NCBI GenBank assembly: GCA_013397455.1
Contig: VYZB01000076.1
Coordinates: forward strand, 2,749,468 to 2,813,467
DNA: 64,000 bases
Origin: Crotophaga sulcirostris
Taxonomy: Eukaryota > Chordata > Aves > Cuculiformes > Crotophagidae
Direction: 5' to 3'
The position numbers were made by a program, and so were the translations under genes. This document shows, piece by piece, positions 1 through 10,756 of this stretch. How positions within the stretch are numbered: position 1 is the first letter of the stretch; every line of letters starts with the position of its first letter. The notes below the pieces were generated by a model that searched no databases, was not told where the DNA came from, and saw nothing but the letters and a program-made list of their open reading frames with translations.

Positions 1-2682
1 TAAGTTAGAAAAACAGTTGTTTTCAGGAATTTCATGTTCTAAATCGTTTTAAAGAGTGTTTATAAAGTTGAATAATTTCCCTAAATGGACACCAACCAAA
101 GCGTGAATTTTAATATGATTGGGTTTTTTTGTAAACCCTTGTATTATAAGGTAGAAAGAAAGCAAGCTTCAAGCTTGTTGTGCTTCGAGCAAGAAGGATG
201 AAATCTGCCTTGGAAATTCAGACAAGACTCAATTCTTTGTGAGCTATAACCATTTTTTGACCATTAACTGCAAAGGCAACAATAAACTGATGGTCTTGTG
301 GGAATAGTAATTAGGAGTACAATCTGTACCCGGAATAATGGCTTTTCCTCCTTTTCTCTTTCTCTTTCTTGTATGTCTCCAGTGAAGGAAAAACATGAAA
401 TTGATAGAGTTGGGCTACCATTTCAGGTTACTGTAGAAAATAACAAAAGATATAAAGAAGAGTTTAACATAAAACCTCCACTGCTTTAAGAATAATTTGA
501 CAGTTTCTTTCTTGTAAAATGAGATATTAAAACATACATATCATTACCTACTTGTCAGAATCATATCAGTACTTGTAACACTTCCTCTTACTGTGGAAGA
601 GCAAGAAATGTGATCTAGCTTTTGTGGGTGTTTAATGGTAAGTTTTTCTAGAGTTTCAGATGATAATCAGACCTTTGTTACACCAGTAGCAATAAACTCA
701 CACTGGACTGACATCTAAGTTTTATTTTGTGTTGATCCTTAAGGACAAACCTTTTAGTCTATTGATGCAGACCTTATTTTCAGAGCAAGGTAAACTTTCC
801 CTGTACCTAGAAAGAAGACTCAGACAAATATTGTTGAGAAGCTTTGGGAGGCTCCAGTTAGGATGGACGGCCCCAGATAGGATGGACAGGATGTAATGAG
901 TAGGAGAACTGTACAGGGAATTTGAAATTAAAGGTGTTTTTAGAATTTGACAAAAATTGATACAGTGTCACAGAGAAGTCTGGTAGCTCTGTGATCATGG
1001 CCCAGCTGTGGGATTCAAATATGAGTCTGCTGTTTTTTGTATTTGACCCATGCAGACTGCCATCACTCAGGCTGTAGCTTTAGACAGTGGACATTAAAAA
1101 CAATGAACATAAAAGAAGTTCAGATCATCCCTGACCAAACATTACATGCAGGTTTTTGAGGGATGAGAGCCATCCTTTGTAAATGTAACGATTAATGAGA
1201 GCATTAAGCACTGAGAACTCTTACTGTTATGTTGTGACATATGGGGTTGTGTGAGGAAATATGTAGTTCGAAAATAGTCACCTTTCCTCCATTAAGTAGC
1301 TCATAAAAACACAGATAGCTGATGATGTCTTTCTGGCAACAGTGCTTTAGCTAGTACAATGATGCAAGTCCAGTTAGGGTTGCACTTCTATGTGTTAAAC
1401 AGATCCAAGCATAAAGGAGGTACATTGACCTCTTCCTCTTTAATATCCTCAAAAATCTAAGAAATGGGAAGAACAAATCTTCATTAAAGACAAGCCACTT
1501 GGCAAAATATTAATGTCTATTTTTGACATTGATCAGATTTAGTGTTCTTGGTGCTCTTGCACATTTTTGGAATTGGACATCTAGGTCTCTGATATGGTGA
1601 CAGTTTGCTCTTTTTACCCCAAGATGTGAGACTGAATAGAGGCCTGCAATATTAGAATTCACCTGTGGTGTGTTACACAACCTGAATGATCAAAATTTAC
1701 TTTAACCAATGATGTTACTCTGACTATTCAATATTTATTTTTTTAGTTTAGTACGGCACCACTGAATATTTTTGCATATAAAAATAACAATCACAAAATA
1801 AAATAGCAAATTCAGCTGGAAAAGTCTTGTTGAATTTTATAGCCATTGATTCCCAAGCAATTTTTCCTTGTGAAGTACCGTAAAGCAGCAGAACGTCACA
1901 AAGAGTCAATCACACAGTGGAAGTTCTCAGATGCATTGGGTCTCATGGCAAGGTGGAACCATGGTGATATATGCCATCTGCTGGGTCCCCACACACTAGC
2001 AAATTCTCAGGTAATGCTTGGTGGCCATAGAATCTGCCTGAAACTGTGCCTTATTAAATCAAAGGTAATTGTTGGCAAGCCGTAGCAATAAATTCCAACT
2101 GGCAAAGCTGTTTTGAGCAGGTCACTTGCAAAGACTCATAGACAGTTAGTGGTTCAAAGACTGAGGTGTGGAAACCACTGCATTTCTCTGCAGCCTGAAA
2201 ACATCTTTTGTTACACAACTTAAAAACTTTTAACCAGATTAGTATTAGAATTTTGATTTCTAAAATGTTAACACAGGTTTTCCTAGTATCACAGAAACAA
2301 CATGATCGAGCTTTTTCATCCTTCAGATATATTAATAAAATTGTTGAGTAATCAAACTATTTCAATGAAAATGTTATTCAGATTTGCATTCATGTTGTTT
2401 TGTTTTCAGTAGGAAATTCACTGGATGAAGTATTCATAAATGTTACAGAAATATTAACAAATATTTATGGAAATGCTTCATAGGAATTCAATGAAGTAAT
2501 TTTACCCTGAAAACAGTATTTGGTGATGTATGTTACATCAGATGCAACACAGAAACATACACAATATCATCCATGCATTCAGAGTAATTTAAACTTTTAC
2601 TTTCAAGAAACAGTGCACACATAGTATACATAGCAACAGTTATTTCCAGAAATAATCTGTAGAAGTCAGTGCCTTTGAAACA
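1..2682. other. Non-coding DNA, no gene recognised
   Basis: AT-rich sequence with few CpG dinucleotides. The longest open frames are under 80 codons, in both strands, and none shows a recognisable domain or convincing splice-site flanks. The only internal structure noted is a two-copy 20-bp tandem duplication near 852-890. I see no transposon, RNA gene or promoter signature. It is probably intron or intergenic spacer. Confidence 0.6.
852..890. repeat. Imperfect 20-bp tandem duplication (two copies)
   Basis: Two adjacent units share CCAG, then A or T differences, then AGGATGGAC; the units occupy roughly 852-870 and 871-890. This is a small local duplication with no obvious wider repeat array around it. 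Confidence 0.5.
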
Positions 2683-2740
2683 ATCACAGAATCATAGAAT
2701 GTTCTGAGCTGGAACCTTTCTGAGATACCAAATGTATTGA
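2683..2740 (-). mobile_element. CR1 LINE 3'-end fragment, reverse orientation
   Basis: The sequence opens with the reverse complement of the CR1 terminal repeat (ACAGAATCATAGAATG) and continues as the reversed 3' UTR (GAGCTGGAACCTTTCTGAGA, matching the usual 'tggaagggacctttgaga' pattern). Only about 55 bp are alignable by eye, so this is a severely 5'-truncated CR1 inserted on the minus strand. The inner boundary is uncertain. No coding part remains. Confidence 0.7.
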
Positions 2741-5199
2741 CTGCACTTTTTATTTATAGTACTTAACCACTTATGGAGACCATTGAATGATTTGTCTGTA
2801 TTATTTTCCAAGTTTCCAAGTGCTTAAAGAAAAGACCTATATGTAAAACATAGTTTGCAGTAGTTGAATTCAAACCTATAAATGCACTTTAAGTTTTCAT
2901 TCTGCATGATGGTGCTGCAGTCATAGTTCTTGATATAAAGTTCTCGTGAAACAGCATCAATTGTTTTGCTGATAGCAGTTGATTTTTACTGCATTCCCTC
3001 TCCCTAAAAGTTTTGTTTCCCTCTATGAGTTCATCCAATTTTGCTTTTAGGGGTTTATTCTTTATAAATCTAATAATACTTATCACTAATGATTCCACTT
3101 CTCGTTTCAGGACTTGGAAAAGACTCTCTAAGAAGGCTGCTCTAACCTGCGCTCAGCAGTCTGCATCTTCCTGGGAGCCTGTTTGTGTAGATGGGATTAG
3201 ATGAAGTTAAGAAACCCACTAGAAAGGTGTGTTCACGAACTGTGGTCCCAAAAGCAATTTTTCCCAATACAGTAAATATATTTTTTCTATAAGCTATTTT
3301 ATTCTTTCACTTCTGACAGTGTCTATTTTGGCTTGTACCAGAAGCATTAATCTTTGTACAACATAAAATATCAACTGAGAGAGAAACTTACAGCAGCCTG
3401 TTGAGAAAGTTTTCTGTCAGTGTTACCTTACTCAAAAGCCAAAGCAGATGGACTGACAGAAAGACGACCCCTTGTTAAGTTCTGTCTCCACGACAGCTTT
3501 TGTTGGAGCAAAGGTTTAGGTCATGCTACTCAAACAAAAGTGAGTAAAGGCAGAATGTAGCTGTGTGGTAAAAGCACCAATGTTGTAATTCCACATTTGA
3601 CTTCCTGTAAAAATTAGAAGATGCTTTATTATAAACTCTGTACTTGATAAAGCTGGGACAGCTTGCCTTTGAAGTAATTACAAAATAATTGGATCAAATA
3701 GGAAGAAGATGACAATTAAATATGCAAGATTTTGCCAGAGTGAAAACTCGACTTATATTTTCGAGGTTGAAGAATCAAAGGATTTCAAAATGTTGCATTT
3801 ATCTCACCTTCACAACAGAAGCAGTCAAACTGCTGGCTTCCATGCACGTTTGTGCAACTAAAGGCACTGGATGTCTACATTATTAAAGAAACTGGACTTT
3901 CACAGAAGTATATAAAAAACAAGTACTCAGAATCCACAGCCTGCTGAACGCATGATGCCAAACATGAAGTATAACATCATTTACAATGGGGACACAAATA
4001 TATAAATCTTTATATTAGATGGGTGATCAATAAGAACGAATGATTAAGAATCCATGTTAAAATTTTAATGGAAACCAATGGACTTGCATGTGTAGCCAGT
4101 TTATTGAGGAAAGAAACCCCATGTAATTTACCTCAGTCTGGAAAACAAGTTCAGGGAAGGTTCTGGTGAAGAGAAAATTACAATGAGCATCCATTATACG
4201 GCAGATAAGCTACCTCAGAGTACACATTTTCCTTATTATCACCAATACAGAATTACACTGATCCCATTGAAGTATTTCAGATAATGTCTGGTTACTTCAT
4301 ACAAAATATTGCTATTCCATTTAGAACAGCAGCTATATCCACTGGGTTTGCAGGCAAGCTTATTTTCCAACTGCTTGTGGAAAATATTTCTGCCGCCTCT
4401 GAACCCCCTGGTGTTTTCCCAGTCATCATATTGCTAAGGCTAAACCAAATGCATACTACCTACTACATTTATGTTTGGCTCAGCCATTAAACATACTATT
4501 GCATTTTACTCTTGCAAACTTCATAGACTGAAAGATTTAAGATTAAATGATAGGTCTAGAAGCCTGAGAAAATTCCTGTAGACATATTGAAAACACTTCT
4601 TTTCAACAGTCAACCAAGTATCAAGGCTACTTAATGATCAAATCAAGATCTGCAGACACCACAGCCTGCACACTCTTTCTTAGAAGATTTTAATCTTTGT
4701 CCTTGTCCTTCAGTGGAGTTTCTTTCCAGAGCATCTTGGCTTAATAAATGCCTTTCAAGAAGGCTTTAGTACAAGTGAGAGAGTACTTGTGTAGCAATCT
4801 TGAGTTCTTATCAGTTGTATAGTGATCAGGTGAAGGAATAATTTATTTCAATCAGCAACACCTGTTCTTGTAATTGCTCAAGTGATTATAATTCAATAAT
4901 AAAAAGTCAATTTAACTATCTTTATTCAGATATTAACCTCTGATATACAGCATAAGAGTGAAATTGAGATTTGTTAAATTCCCTCAAGAAAACAATTGAT
5001 AATGTGCATTTATCCTATTTTGGTCTGTTTTCTGTCTTATCTTCGCTTGTCATTTTTCTTTTCTTTTTCAGAAAAAAATATGTTTACACATTCTCAATTG
5101 AAAGACACCCATTGCTACCCTTTTTCTACCATTGCCAAATAAACATATTCTCTCAGAAGGCTCAATTATTTTCATTTTTCCATATAGTTATCTTGTTAT
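2741..5199. other. Non-coding DNA, no gene recognised
   Basis: Unique-looking AT-rich sequence. The open frames are short and lack recognisable domains. A pyrimidine tract followed by CAG at about 3098-3110 looks like a splice acceptor, but no persuasive exon follows it. The last 200 bases (about 5000-5199) may already belong to the ancient LINE that becomes recognisable downstream, because its composition and T-rich style are continuous with it. Confidence 0.5.
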
Positions 5200-5610
5200 G
5201 ATTTGCCATTTTCAGGATGGCATTACGTTGTTGACAGATAATTCAACTTGTCATTTCCTATAATACCTAGATCCATTTCCACAAATAGCCAGTTATTCTC
5301 CCTTCATTTTTGTGCACTTTCTCTTTCATTCCCAAGTATAAATATTTGCAGTTGTTCTGATTGAACTGCACCCAGTCTTTTTTCTAGGCATTCCTCCATT
5401 TTGTCAAGATCATTTGTATTCTAAGCCTGTATTTCTGTATTTTCGCAGCCATTCCCTGCTTCGTGTTGTGTGCTTGTTAAGTTTGCAGGCTCTCCAGTCC
5501 ATCTTCCAGGTCTCTAATAAAAATATTGAATACTAAGGGGTCTGAAATATGTTACTGCAGGTCTCCTTTCGGCAAATCTCGTCATTCTAGCTACCAACTT
5601 AATACTACTA
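5200..5610 (-). mobile_element. Ancient CR1/L3-like LINE, reverse-transcriptase remnant
   Basis: Read on the minus strand, about 5481-5546 translates to PLVFNIFIRDLEDGLE. This is the reverse-transcriptase block of CR1-clade LINEs that normally reads like 'PVLFNIFINDLDxGIE', just upstream of the FADD catalytic motif. On the plus strand the flanking text (5390-5430, TTTGTCAAGATCATTTGTAT) matches my memory of the antisense of an old LINE family common in turtle and crocodile genomes. Stops and indels are frequent, so it is dead. Borders are approximate; similarity may extend to about 5000 on one side and about 5830 on the other. The family name is not assigned. Confidence 0.6.
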
Positions 5611-6870
5611 AGATACAGCCTTTCCTTCTTTTTCTTTTTTTTTTTTTAAATGAGATTTTTGTTATGAAAACAGAAGTAAAAAGTCTATGATTTCACCCTC
5701 AACCTTCTTCACCCCTCACAAACTAAACTAGGAGTTTGTCTTTTTGAAATCTTCTGGCATCTCCCTTTCTTCTGTGAGTTCTCAAAAATTACATCAAATC
5801 TCCTCGTGGCAAATGTTTGATCCAGAGTATTCCACAGTGAATCTTTTTTTTCGCATATCTGATCTGAAAGCATCTAAATATATTCTGTAACCTGCTCTAG
5901 TAGCCTGTTTCAGTCTTTGTCTCTGATCTGTTAGCCATTGGCTTGCTGTTGTGAAGAGAGAAGGAAAAAAAAAGAAATTAAACATGCTGATATTCTCAGT
6001 CTCATTTGCCTATACCATTAATTGTTCTTCAACAACCAGATGAAAACTTTTATAATCATCTCCTTAACACTGATGTACATTACTTATCTCCCTCATTAGA
6101 TATCTCACATAGGTATTTCTGATTTTATCTGTATGTACTTAAACTATTTTTTATGGTTGTTCTCGATGACCTGACCTGGTTTCTCCATTCTATATGCCTT
6201 TTTCCTAGCTAGAATATGGATCTCTACAACTTCTGTTCTCAACAAGATGAAGTATAATATTGCTTCTCTTGGCCACCCAATCCCAGAAGGTAGTGACACC
6301 ATTTTTTCCTTTCTTTTGTTTTGTTATGAGGGATGTAGCTACTCTAAATTATCCAACCAGCAGCCAGTATTAGTGTTTTATGATCCTATTGGAAAAATAG
6401 CATATAACTCAGGTTTTCTTTGGTGCCAGTCACGGGCAAGAGGAACACATCAGTCTGGGGACATTGCTGTCAATTGTATCTCCATGGTGCCACCTTCTGA
6501 CAGGCTGAACGCAGCTGCTTCAGTGCTCCCAACAGCGCCGTGCAACAGCCAGCTCTAAAGGCAAAATACTGCTGCAAGAAAAGAGGAGCTTACACAGCAG
6601 GATTGGACTTAGGAGAACACATCTGCCTGAGACAGGAGAGAAGTGGGTGTGAGGATCAGAAAGGGAAATTTTAGTAGCATGACCTGGCATGTATCTTGTT
6701 TTCCGTATTGTATGCAGAACAAAGCGGAGTTCCTTCCAGTCTACTGGGAGCTAAGGCTAAAACATTGTGCAAATGCTGATTGTCAGGTTTATGTCTTTTC
6801 AAATGATCTGCAATGAAAGAACTACCTGAAAAACAAATATTTTAAGGTAGATCATTTTACAGGGAAAATA
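5611..6870. other. Non-coding DNA, possibly decayed LINE flank
   Basis: This stretch is T-rich at its start, with a 13-base T run near 5635-5647. The part up to about 5830 may be further decayed LINE sequence, but I cannot align it. The rest shows no repeat or exon signature; a 103-codon open frame at 6247-6558 has no recognisable domain. Confidence 0.45.
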
Positions 6871-7498
6871 CTGAAAACTAAGGAGCTCAACGTGACCCAG
6901 CAATGTGTACTTGCAGCCCAGAAAGCCAACCATATCCTGGGCTGCATAAAAAGAAGCGTGGTCAGCAGGTTGAGGGAGATGATTCTCCATCTCTACTCCA
7001 CTCCTGTGAGACCCCACCTGGAATACTGCACCCAGTACGGCTCCGGGCAACCCAACATGAGGCGGACATGGACCTGTTGGAGCGAGTCCAGAGGAGGGTC
7101 AGTTAGAGGGCTGGAGCACCTCTCTATGAAAACAGGCTGAGAGAGTTGGGATCGTTCAACCTAGACAAGAGAAGATTCCAGGGAATCTGCTATAAGCAGC
7201 CTTCCATTATGTAAAGGGGTTTTTCACAAGGGCATGTAGTGATAGGACAAGGGGTAATGGCTTTAAACTAAAAGAGGGTAGACTTAGATTATATACAAGC
7301 AATGAATTCTATGCTATGAGGGTGGTGAGGCACTGAAACAGAGAAGTTGTGGATGCCCCATCTCTGGAGGTGTTCAAGTCCAAGTTGGCTGGGGCTTTGA
7401 GCAACCTGGTCTACTGGAAGGTCTCCCTGCCCACGGCAAGGGGATTGGACTAGATCTCTTCCAACCCAAACTATTTCATGATTCTATGATTCTATGAT
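6871..7498 (+). mobile_element. CR1 LINE, 5'-truncated, ATTCTATG-type 3' end
   Basis: This is a sense-strand CR1 copy. It contains the C-terminal part of the ORF2 reverse transcriptase, a short 3' UTR (GGATTGGACTAGATCTCTTC near 7442-7461) and terminal ATTCTATG repeats ending at about 7498. The coding portion is degraded by frameshifts and stops. The terminal repeat is the one typical of chicken-type CR1 and differs from the copies at 9840 and 45000, so it belongs to a different subfamily. The 5' break near 6871 reflects the usual truncation during target-primed reverse transcription. Confidence 0.9.
6889..7390 (+). pseudogene. Remnant of CR1 ORF2 reverse transcriptase C-terminus
   Basis: The frame starting at 6889 reads TQQCVLAAQKANHILGCIK, then [14 protein letters not shown], which are diagnostic CR1 ORF2 segments downstream of the catalytic core. 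Between about 7035 and 7050 the homologous frame shifts: the next recognisable segment, DMDLLERVQRR, lies in another frame. Further stops follow (for example just after 7100). The product would have been the reverse transcriptase used for CR1 self-copying. This copy cannot encode it. Confidence 0.85.
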
Positions 7499-7744
7499 CA
7501 GTATTTGTGCAACTCTGCTTGTATCAGTTCGGAGTTAATTTACAATATGATGATAGCAGGACTCAGAAATATTTTCAGTGAAGGGAGAATTGGTGAAGTT
7601 GATATTGAAGGCTTTCCCAGTGACTTGCCACAGCTCCCAAGTGGCTTATACAGAATAAACACAAGTCATTCTGTAATTAGTATGAAAGGTATGTCTTGCA
7701 TTCGTGACTTAATTTCTTGGTCCCTATTTTTCTTTCTAATTCAC

Positions 7745-7800
7745 AGAATTACAGAATCATGGAATGGTTTGAGTTGGAAGCGACCTTAAAGATCATCCCT
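7745..7800 (-). mobile_element. CR1 LINE 3'-end fragment, reverse orientation
   Basis: The reverse complement of a CR1 3' terminus is plain: CACAGAATTACAGAATCATG followed by GAATGGTTTGAGTTGGAAGC and GACCTTAAAGATCATC. Only the last 55 bp or so of the element are present. It lies in opposite orientation to the CR1 ending at about 7498, with roughly 245 bp between the two 3' ends. Confidence 0.88.
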
Positions 7801-9839
7801 CTGTTTCTTATTTAACATCTTTATATATAAGACAGGAGGAGAACATAGGCCTGGGTTGAATGTTACAAATCCTTCTTTCAGTACTTGAGTCCTATAAAGG
7901 GAAATGTCATGAATACTTACTGACACAGGCATTGTAAACTAGGGGAATCTATTGATTTTTTCTTACACATTGGAGTGCTCCTGTATGTACCTGATTAAGC
8001 AGAACTCAGAAATAGGCCCATTATTGGGCTGTCTTGCTTACTGTTGACTCAAATCTTAAAAGTGATATTTCACTAAAGGTGCATAAGGAAAATATAACCC
8101 ATCTCAGTCTATCTTGATCTCCAATACTCTTCAGAGTATTAGAGTTCCTGGAGAAACTTTAGTAAAAGTATTAGAGTATTAGATATCTAATACTTGTAAA
8201 TATTCTGCTGAATGTATTTTTAGTTTTAAAAGTAATTTTAAGTATAAAGATCAACAGATATATCTATAAGATTATGTGGGCAAAAGAATCTGATGGAGGA
8301 GCTACTCCTTCAAGAAACTATTCCTCCTTGTAATACGACTCTCTCAACTCTTCTGAAATGACGTGAAGCCGTCATGCAAAACTGAATGGATTAAAGAAAA
8401 TTCTTGTCATTGTAAGATTTAAAATATGGTATTTCTCCAGCTTTTCTGTTATAAGAGTTAGTTGCAAATAGTTTGCTATGGGAAGTTGACACCTGATACT
8501 CAAAATGTGAATTGTTTTGTTTAGTTCTGACGTTTCAAATAATTGCACATTGTTGCCCATTCTATGGGCATAATGCTTACAAGGCAGAAGGCTTGAAGAA
8601 ACCAGGGGGCCTGGACTCTCTGTCCAAGAAATTAGTGCTGCAGGGAGAGCAGCCTAGCAGTAAGCAGCTTTGGCAAATTCTAGAAAATTAAAACTATTCA
8701 AGAGGCTTTTCTTTCTTTTTTTTTTTTTGCCTACTTTTAAAATGATATTCTCAGTGGAGATATCTGGAATACTGCCTATTTGCATCAACATGATGCAAAA
8801 ATTCTGTCATATTATTTTAAACGGGTTGAATCTGATCGAACAGTAAAGGTACTCCTTGGAACATGACTTGATCAAATATATTTCTTTTTTTTGTTCTTCT
8901 AGCTATGCTCTGCCTTTCCCTCTTTAGAAAGCCTCACTGTCCAAAAGGATAGCTGCAATTCTGGGAATACTGCAACACATTTTTATGGAGTGTGTAAGCA
9001 AGATGTTTTCAGTCATATAGAACTCATTTTTTTTTGTTTTCTCTAGGTCAGTTTCTACCCTAAATACTAGATCACTGAAAATGTATGATTGTGGTGCATA
9101 GCAAAACATTACAACACAGGTCTACCTACACAAGGTTTCTTCACTGTTTTACAGACAAACTGTAAAGAAAGATAAAATGCCTCATTATGAAGCTAGGTAG
9201 AGAAGATTTTGCAGATCCCCAAAATATACTGTCTTAAATGTGGTTTTCTTCTTTATGGGAGGGCCAAGGTCTTTGACCAAAATACATTTTTAGGCTGCTC
9301 TTACAGAACAAATATAAAACAACTCAGAAATGTGGATGTATATGTTCAGAAACTTGCTGAGTTTTCCAGGTCACAGAAGTCCATTTCCTGTCAGTACAAG
9401 AACAGAGGGAAACCACTGATTTGTTTATGGGTGAATGCAAATACTGTGGCTTTAGAGTGCTTTATGAGTGGGGAGGGGGAGAACAGAGGAAAGCAGGGAA
9501 TTTTTGGACTTTTTTTCCTTGTAAAATAAAATCATGTTATTTATGTTCTTGTTTCACCAGTAAGTGACTGTAGTTAGTACATTTTCAGGTTTTGGAATAA
9601 AATCTTCCTTTAACAAGACATGCCTGACCAAAGTAACAAAACCTGGATCAAATATAAGTGGGGGTCAATTCCAGAAGTAAACATCTATTTCTTCCACAAC
9701 TAGATCTACTCTTCCTTTGCTGAGGCCTGAGCTAGCTCTTTTACTTCCTCAAGTAAGGAAAACATCAGATTGTGAGCTTCAGTTTCCTCCACATGCATCT
9801 TACGGGGCAGTTGTCACCTTTGGGGTTTGTGGAGGGCTG
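7801..9839. other. Non-coding DNA with an AATACT/AGTATT palindrome cluster
   Basis: There is no gene signature; open frames are at most about 106 codons (9209-9529) and lack domains. Local structures are the palindrome cluster at 8123-8194 and a T-run near 8712-8728. The remainder is unique-looking AT-rich DNA. Confidence 0.5.
8123..8194. repeat. Clustered inverted repeats of AGTATT/AATACT
   Basis: AATACTCT at 8123-8130 and AGAGTATT at 8133-8140 form an 8-bp-arm hairpin with a 2-base loop. Downstream, 8175-8194 is a perfect 20-bp palindrome (AGTATTAGAT and its complement). An extra AGTATT lies at about 8167-8172. That gives five copies of the same hexamer in about 70 bp, in both orientations. 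The function is unknown; it may be a chance AT-rich expansion. Confidence 0.75.
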
Positions 9840-9846
9840 GTAGGAC

Positions 9847-10665
9847 ACAATCATTAGCAAGTTTGCGGACGATACCAAGCTGGGAGGAAGGGTTGATCTG
9901 CTAGAGGGTAGGAAGGCCCTACAGAAGGACCTTGACAGACTGGAGAGATGGGCCAATTCTAATGGGATGATGTTTAATAAGTCCAAATGTTAGGTACTTC
10001 ATTTTGGACACAACAACTCCATGCAAAGCTATAGACTGGGGACAGAGTGGCTGGAGAGTAGTCAGGCAGAAAGGGACTTGGGGGTGCTGGTTGACAGGAA
10101 ACTCAACATGAGCCAGCAGTGTGCCCAAGTGGCCAAGAAAATCAATGGCATTCTGGCCTGCATCAGGAATATTGTGGCGAGCAGGACCAGAGAAGTCATC
10201 GTCCCCCTATACTTGGCACTGGTCAGGCCTCACCTTGAGTACTGTGTGCAGTTCTGGGCCCCTCAGTTTGGGAAAGATGTCAGGATACTGGAGAATGTCC
10301 AGAGGAGGGCAATGAAGGTGGTGAAGGGGCTGGAGCACAAGCCCTACGAGGAGCGACTGAGGGAGCTGGGGCTGTTTAGTCTGGAGAAGAGGAGGCTCAG
10401 GGGTGACCTTATTGCTCTCTACAACTACCTAAAAGGAGGTTGTAGTCAGGCAGGGGTTGGTCTCTTCTCTCAGGTGACCAGTGACAGAACTAGAGGACAT
10501 GGACTCAAGCTTCGTCAGGGAAAGTTTAGGCTTGATATTAGGGAAAAGTTCTTCACTGAAAGGGTGATTGGCCATTGGAATGCACTGCCCAGGGAGGTGG
10601 TGGAGTCACCAACCCTGGAGGTGTTTAAGAGGAGATTGGATGAGGCACTCAGTGCCATGGCTTAG
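9847..10665 (+). pseudogene. CR1 ORF2 reverse transcriptase, C-terminal half, one stop
   Basis: One reading frame runs from 9847 to the stop at 10663-10665 and is interrupted only by a TAG at 9991-9993. It starts with [16 protein letters not shown] holds the two catalytic aspartates of the reverse-transcriptase palm. The later conserved CR1 segments are [31 protein letters not shown] and [20 protein letters not shown]. The last 214 codons after a methionine at 10021 are uninterrupted. The endonuclease, the N-terminal reverse transcriptase and any promoter are missing, so the copy is inactive. The intact natural protein would copy CR1 RNA at genomic target sites. Confidence 0.92.
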
Positions 10666-10736
10666 ATGATGGGTTGGTGTTAGTGTTGGGTTACAGGCTG
10701 GACTTGATGATCTCAGAGGTCCTTTCCAACCTTGTA

Positions 10737-10755
10737 ATACTGTGATACTGTGATA
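10737..10755 (+). repeat. Terminal ATACTGTG microsatellite of the CR1 copy
   Basis: About two tandem units of ATACTGTG mark the element's 3' end. CR1 elements end in short 8-bp repeats rather than poly(A), and this repeat is thought to be recognised by their own reverse transcriptase. Confidence 0.9.
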
Positions 10756-10756
10756 T

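Larger units (their letters stand above)
9840..10756 (+). mobile_element. CR1 LINE, 5'-truncated, ATACTGTG-type 3' end
   Basis: This is the best-preserved transposable element in the window. It is a sense copy that begins inside the reverse-transcriptase catalytic region (FADD codons at 9862-9873) and runs through the ORF2 C-terminus. The 3' UTR follows, with a GTGTTR-rich segment (about 10672-10691) and GGACTTGATGATCTCAGAGG. It ends in ATACTGTG repeats at about 10737-10755. The long open frame and clean 3' end indicate a fairly young insertion. The copy at about 45000-45191 belongs to the same subfamily. Confidence 0.95.
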
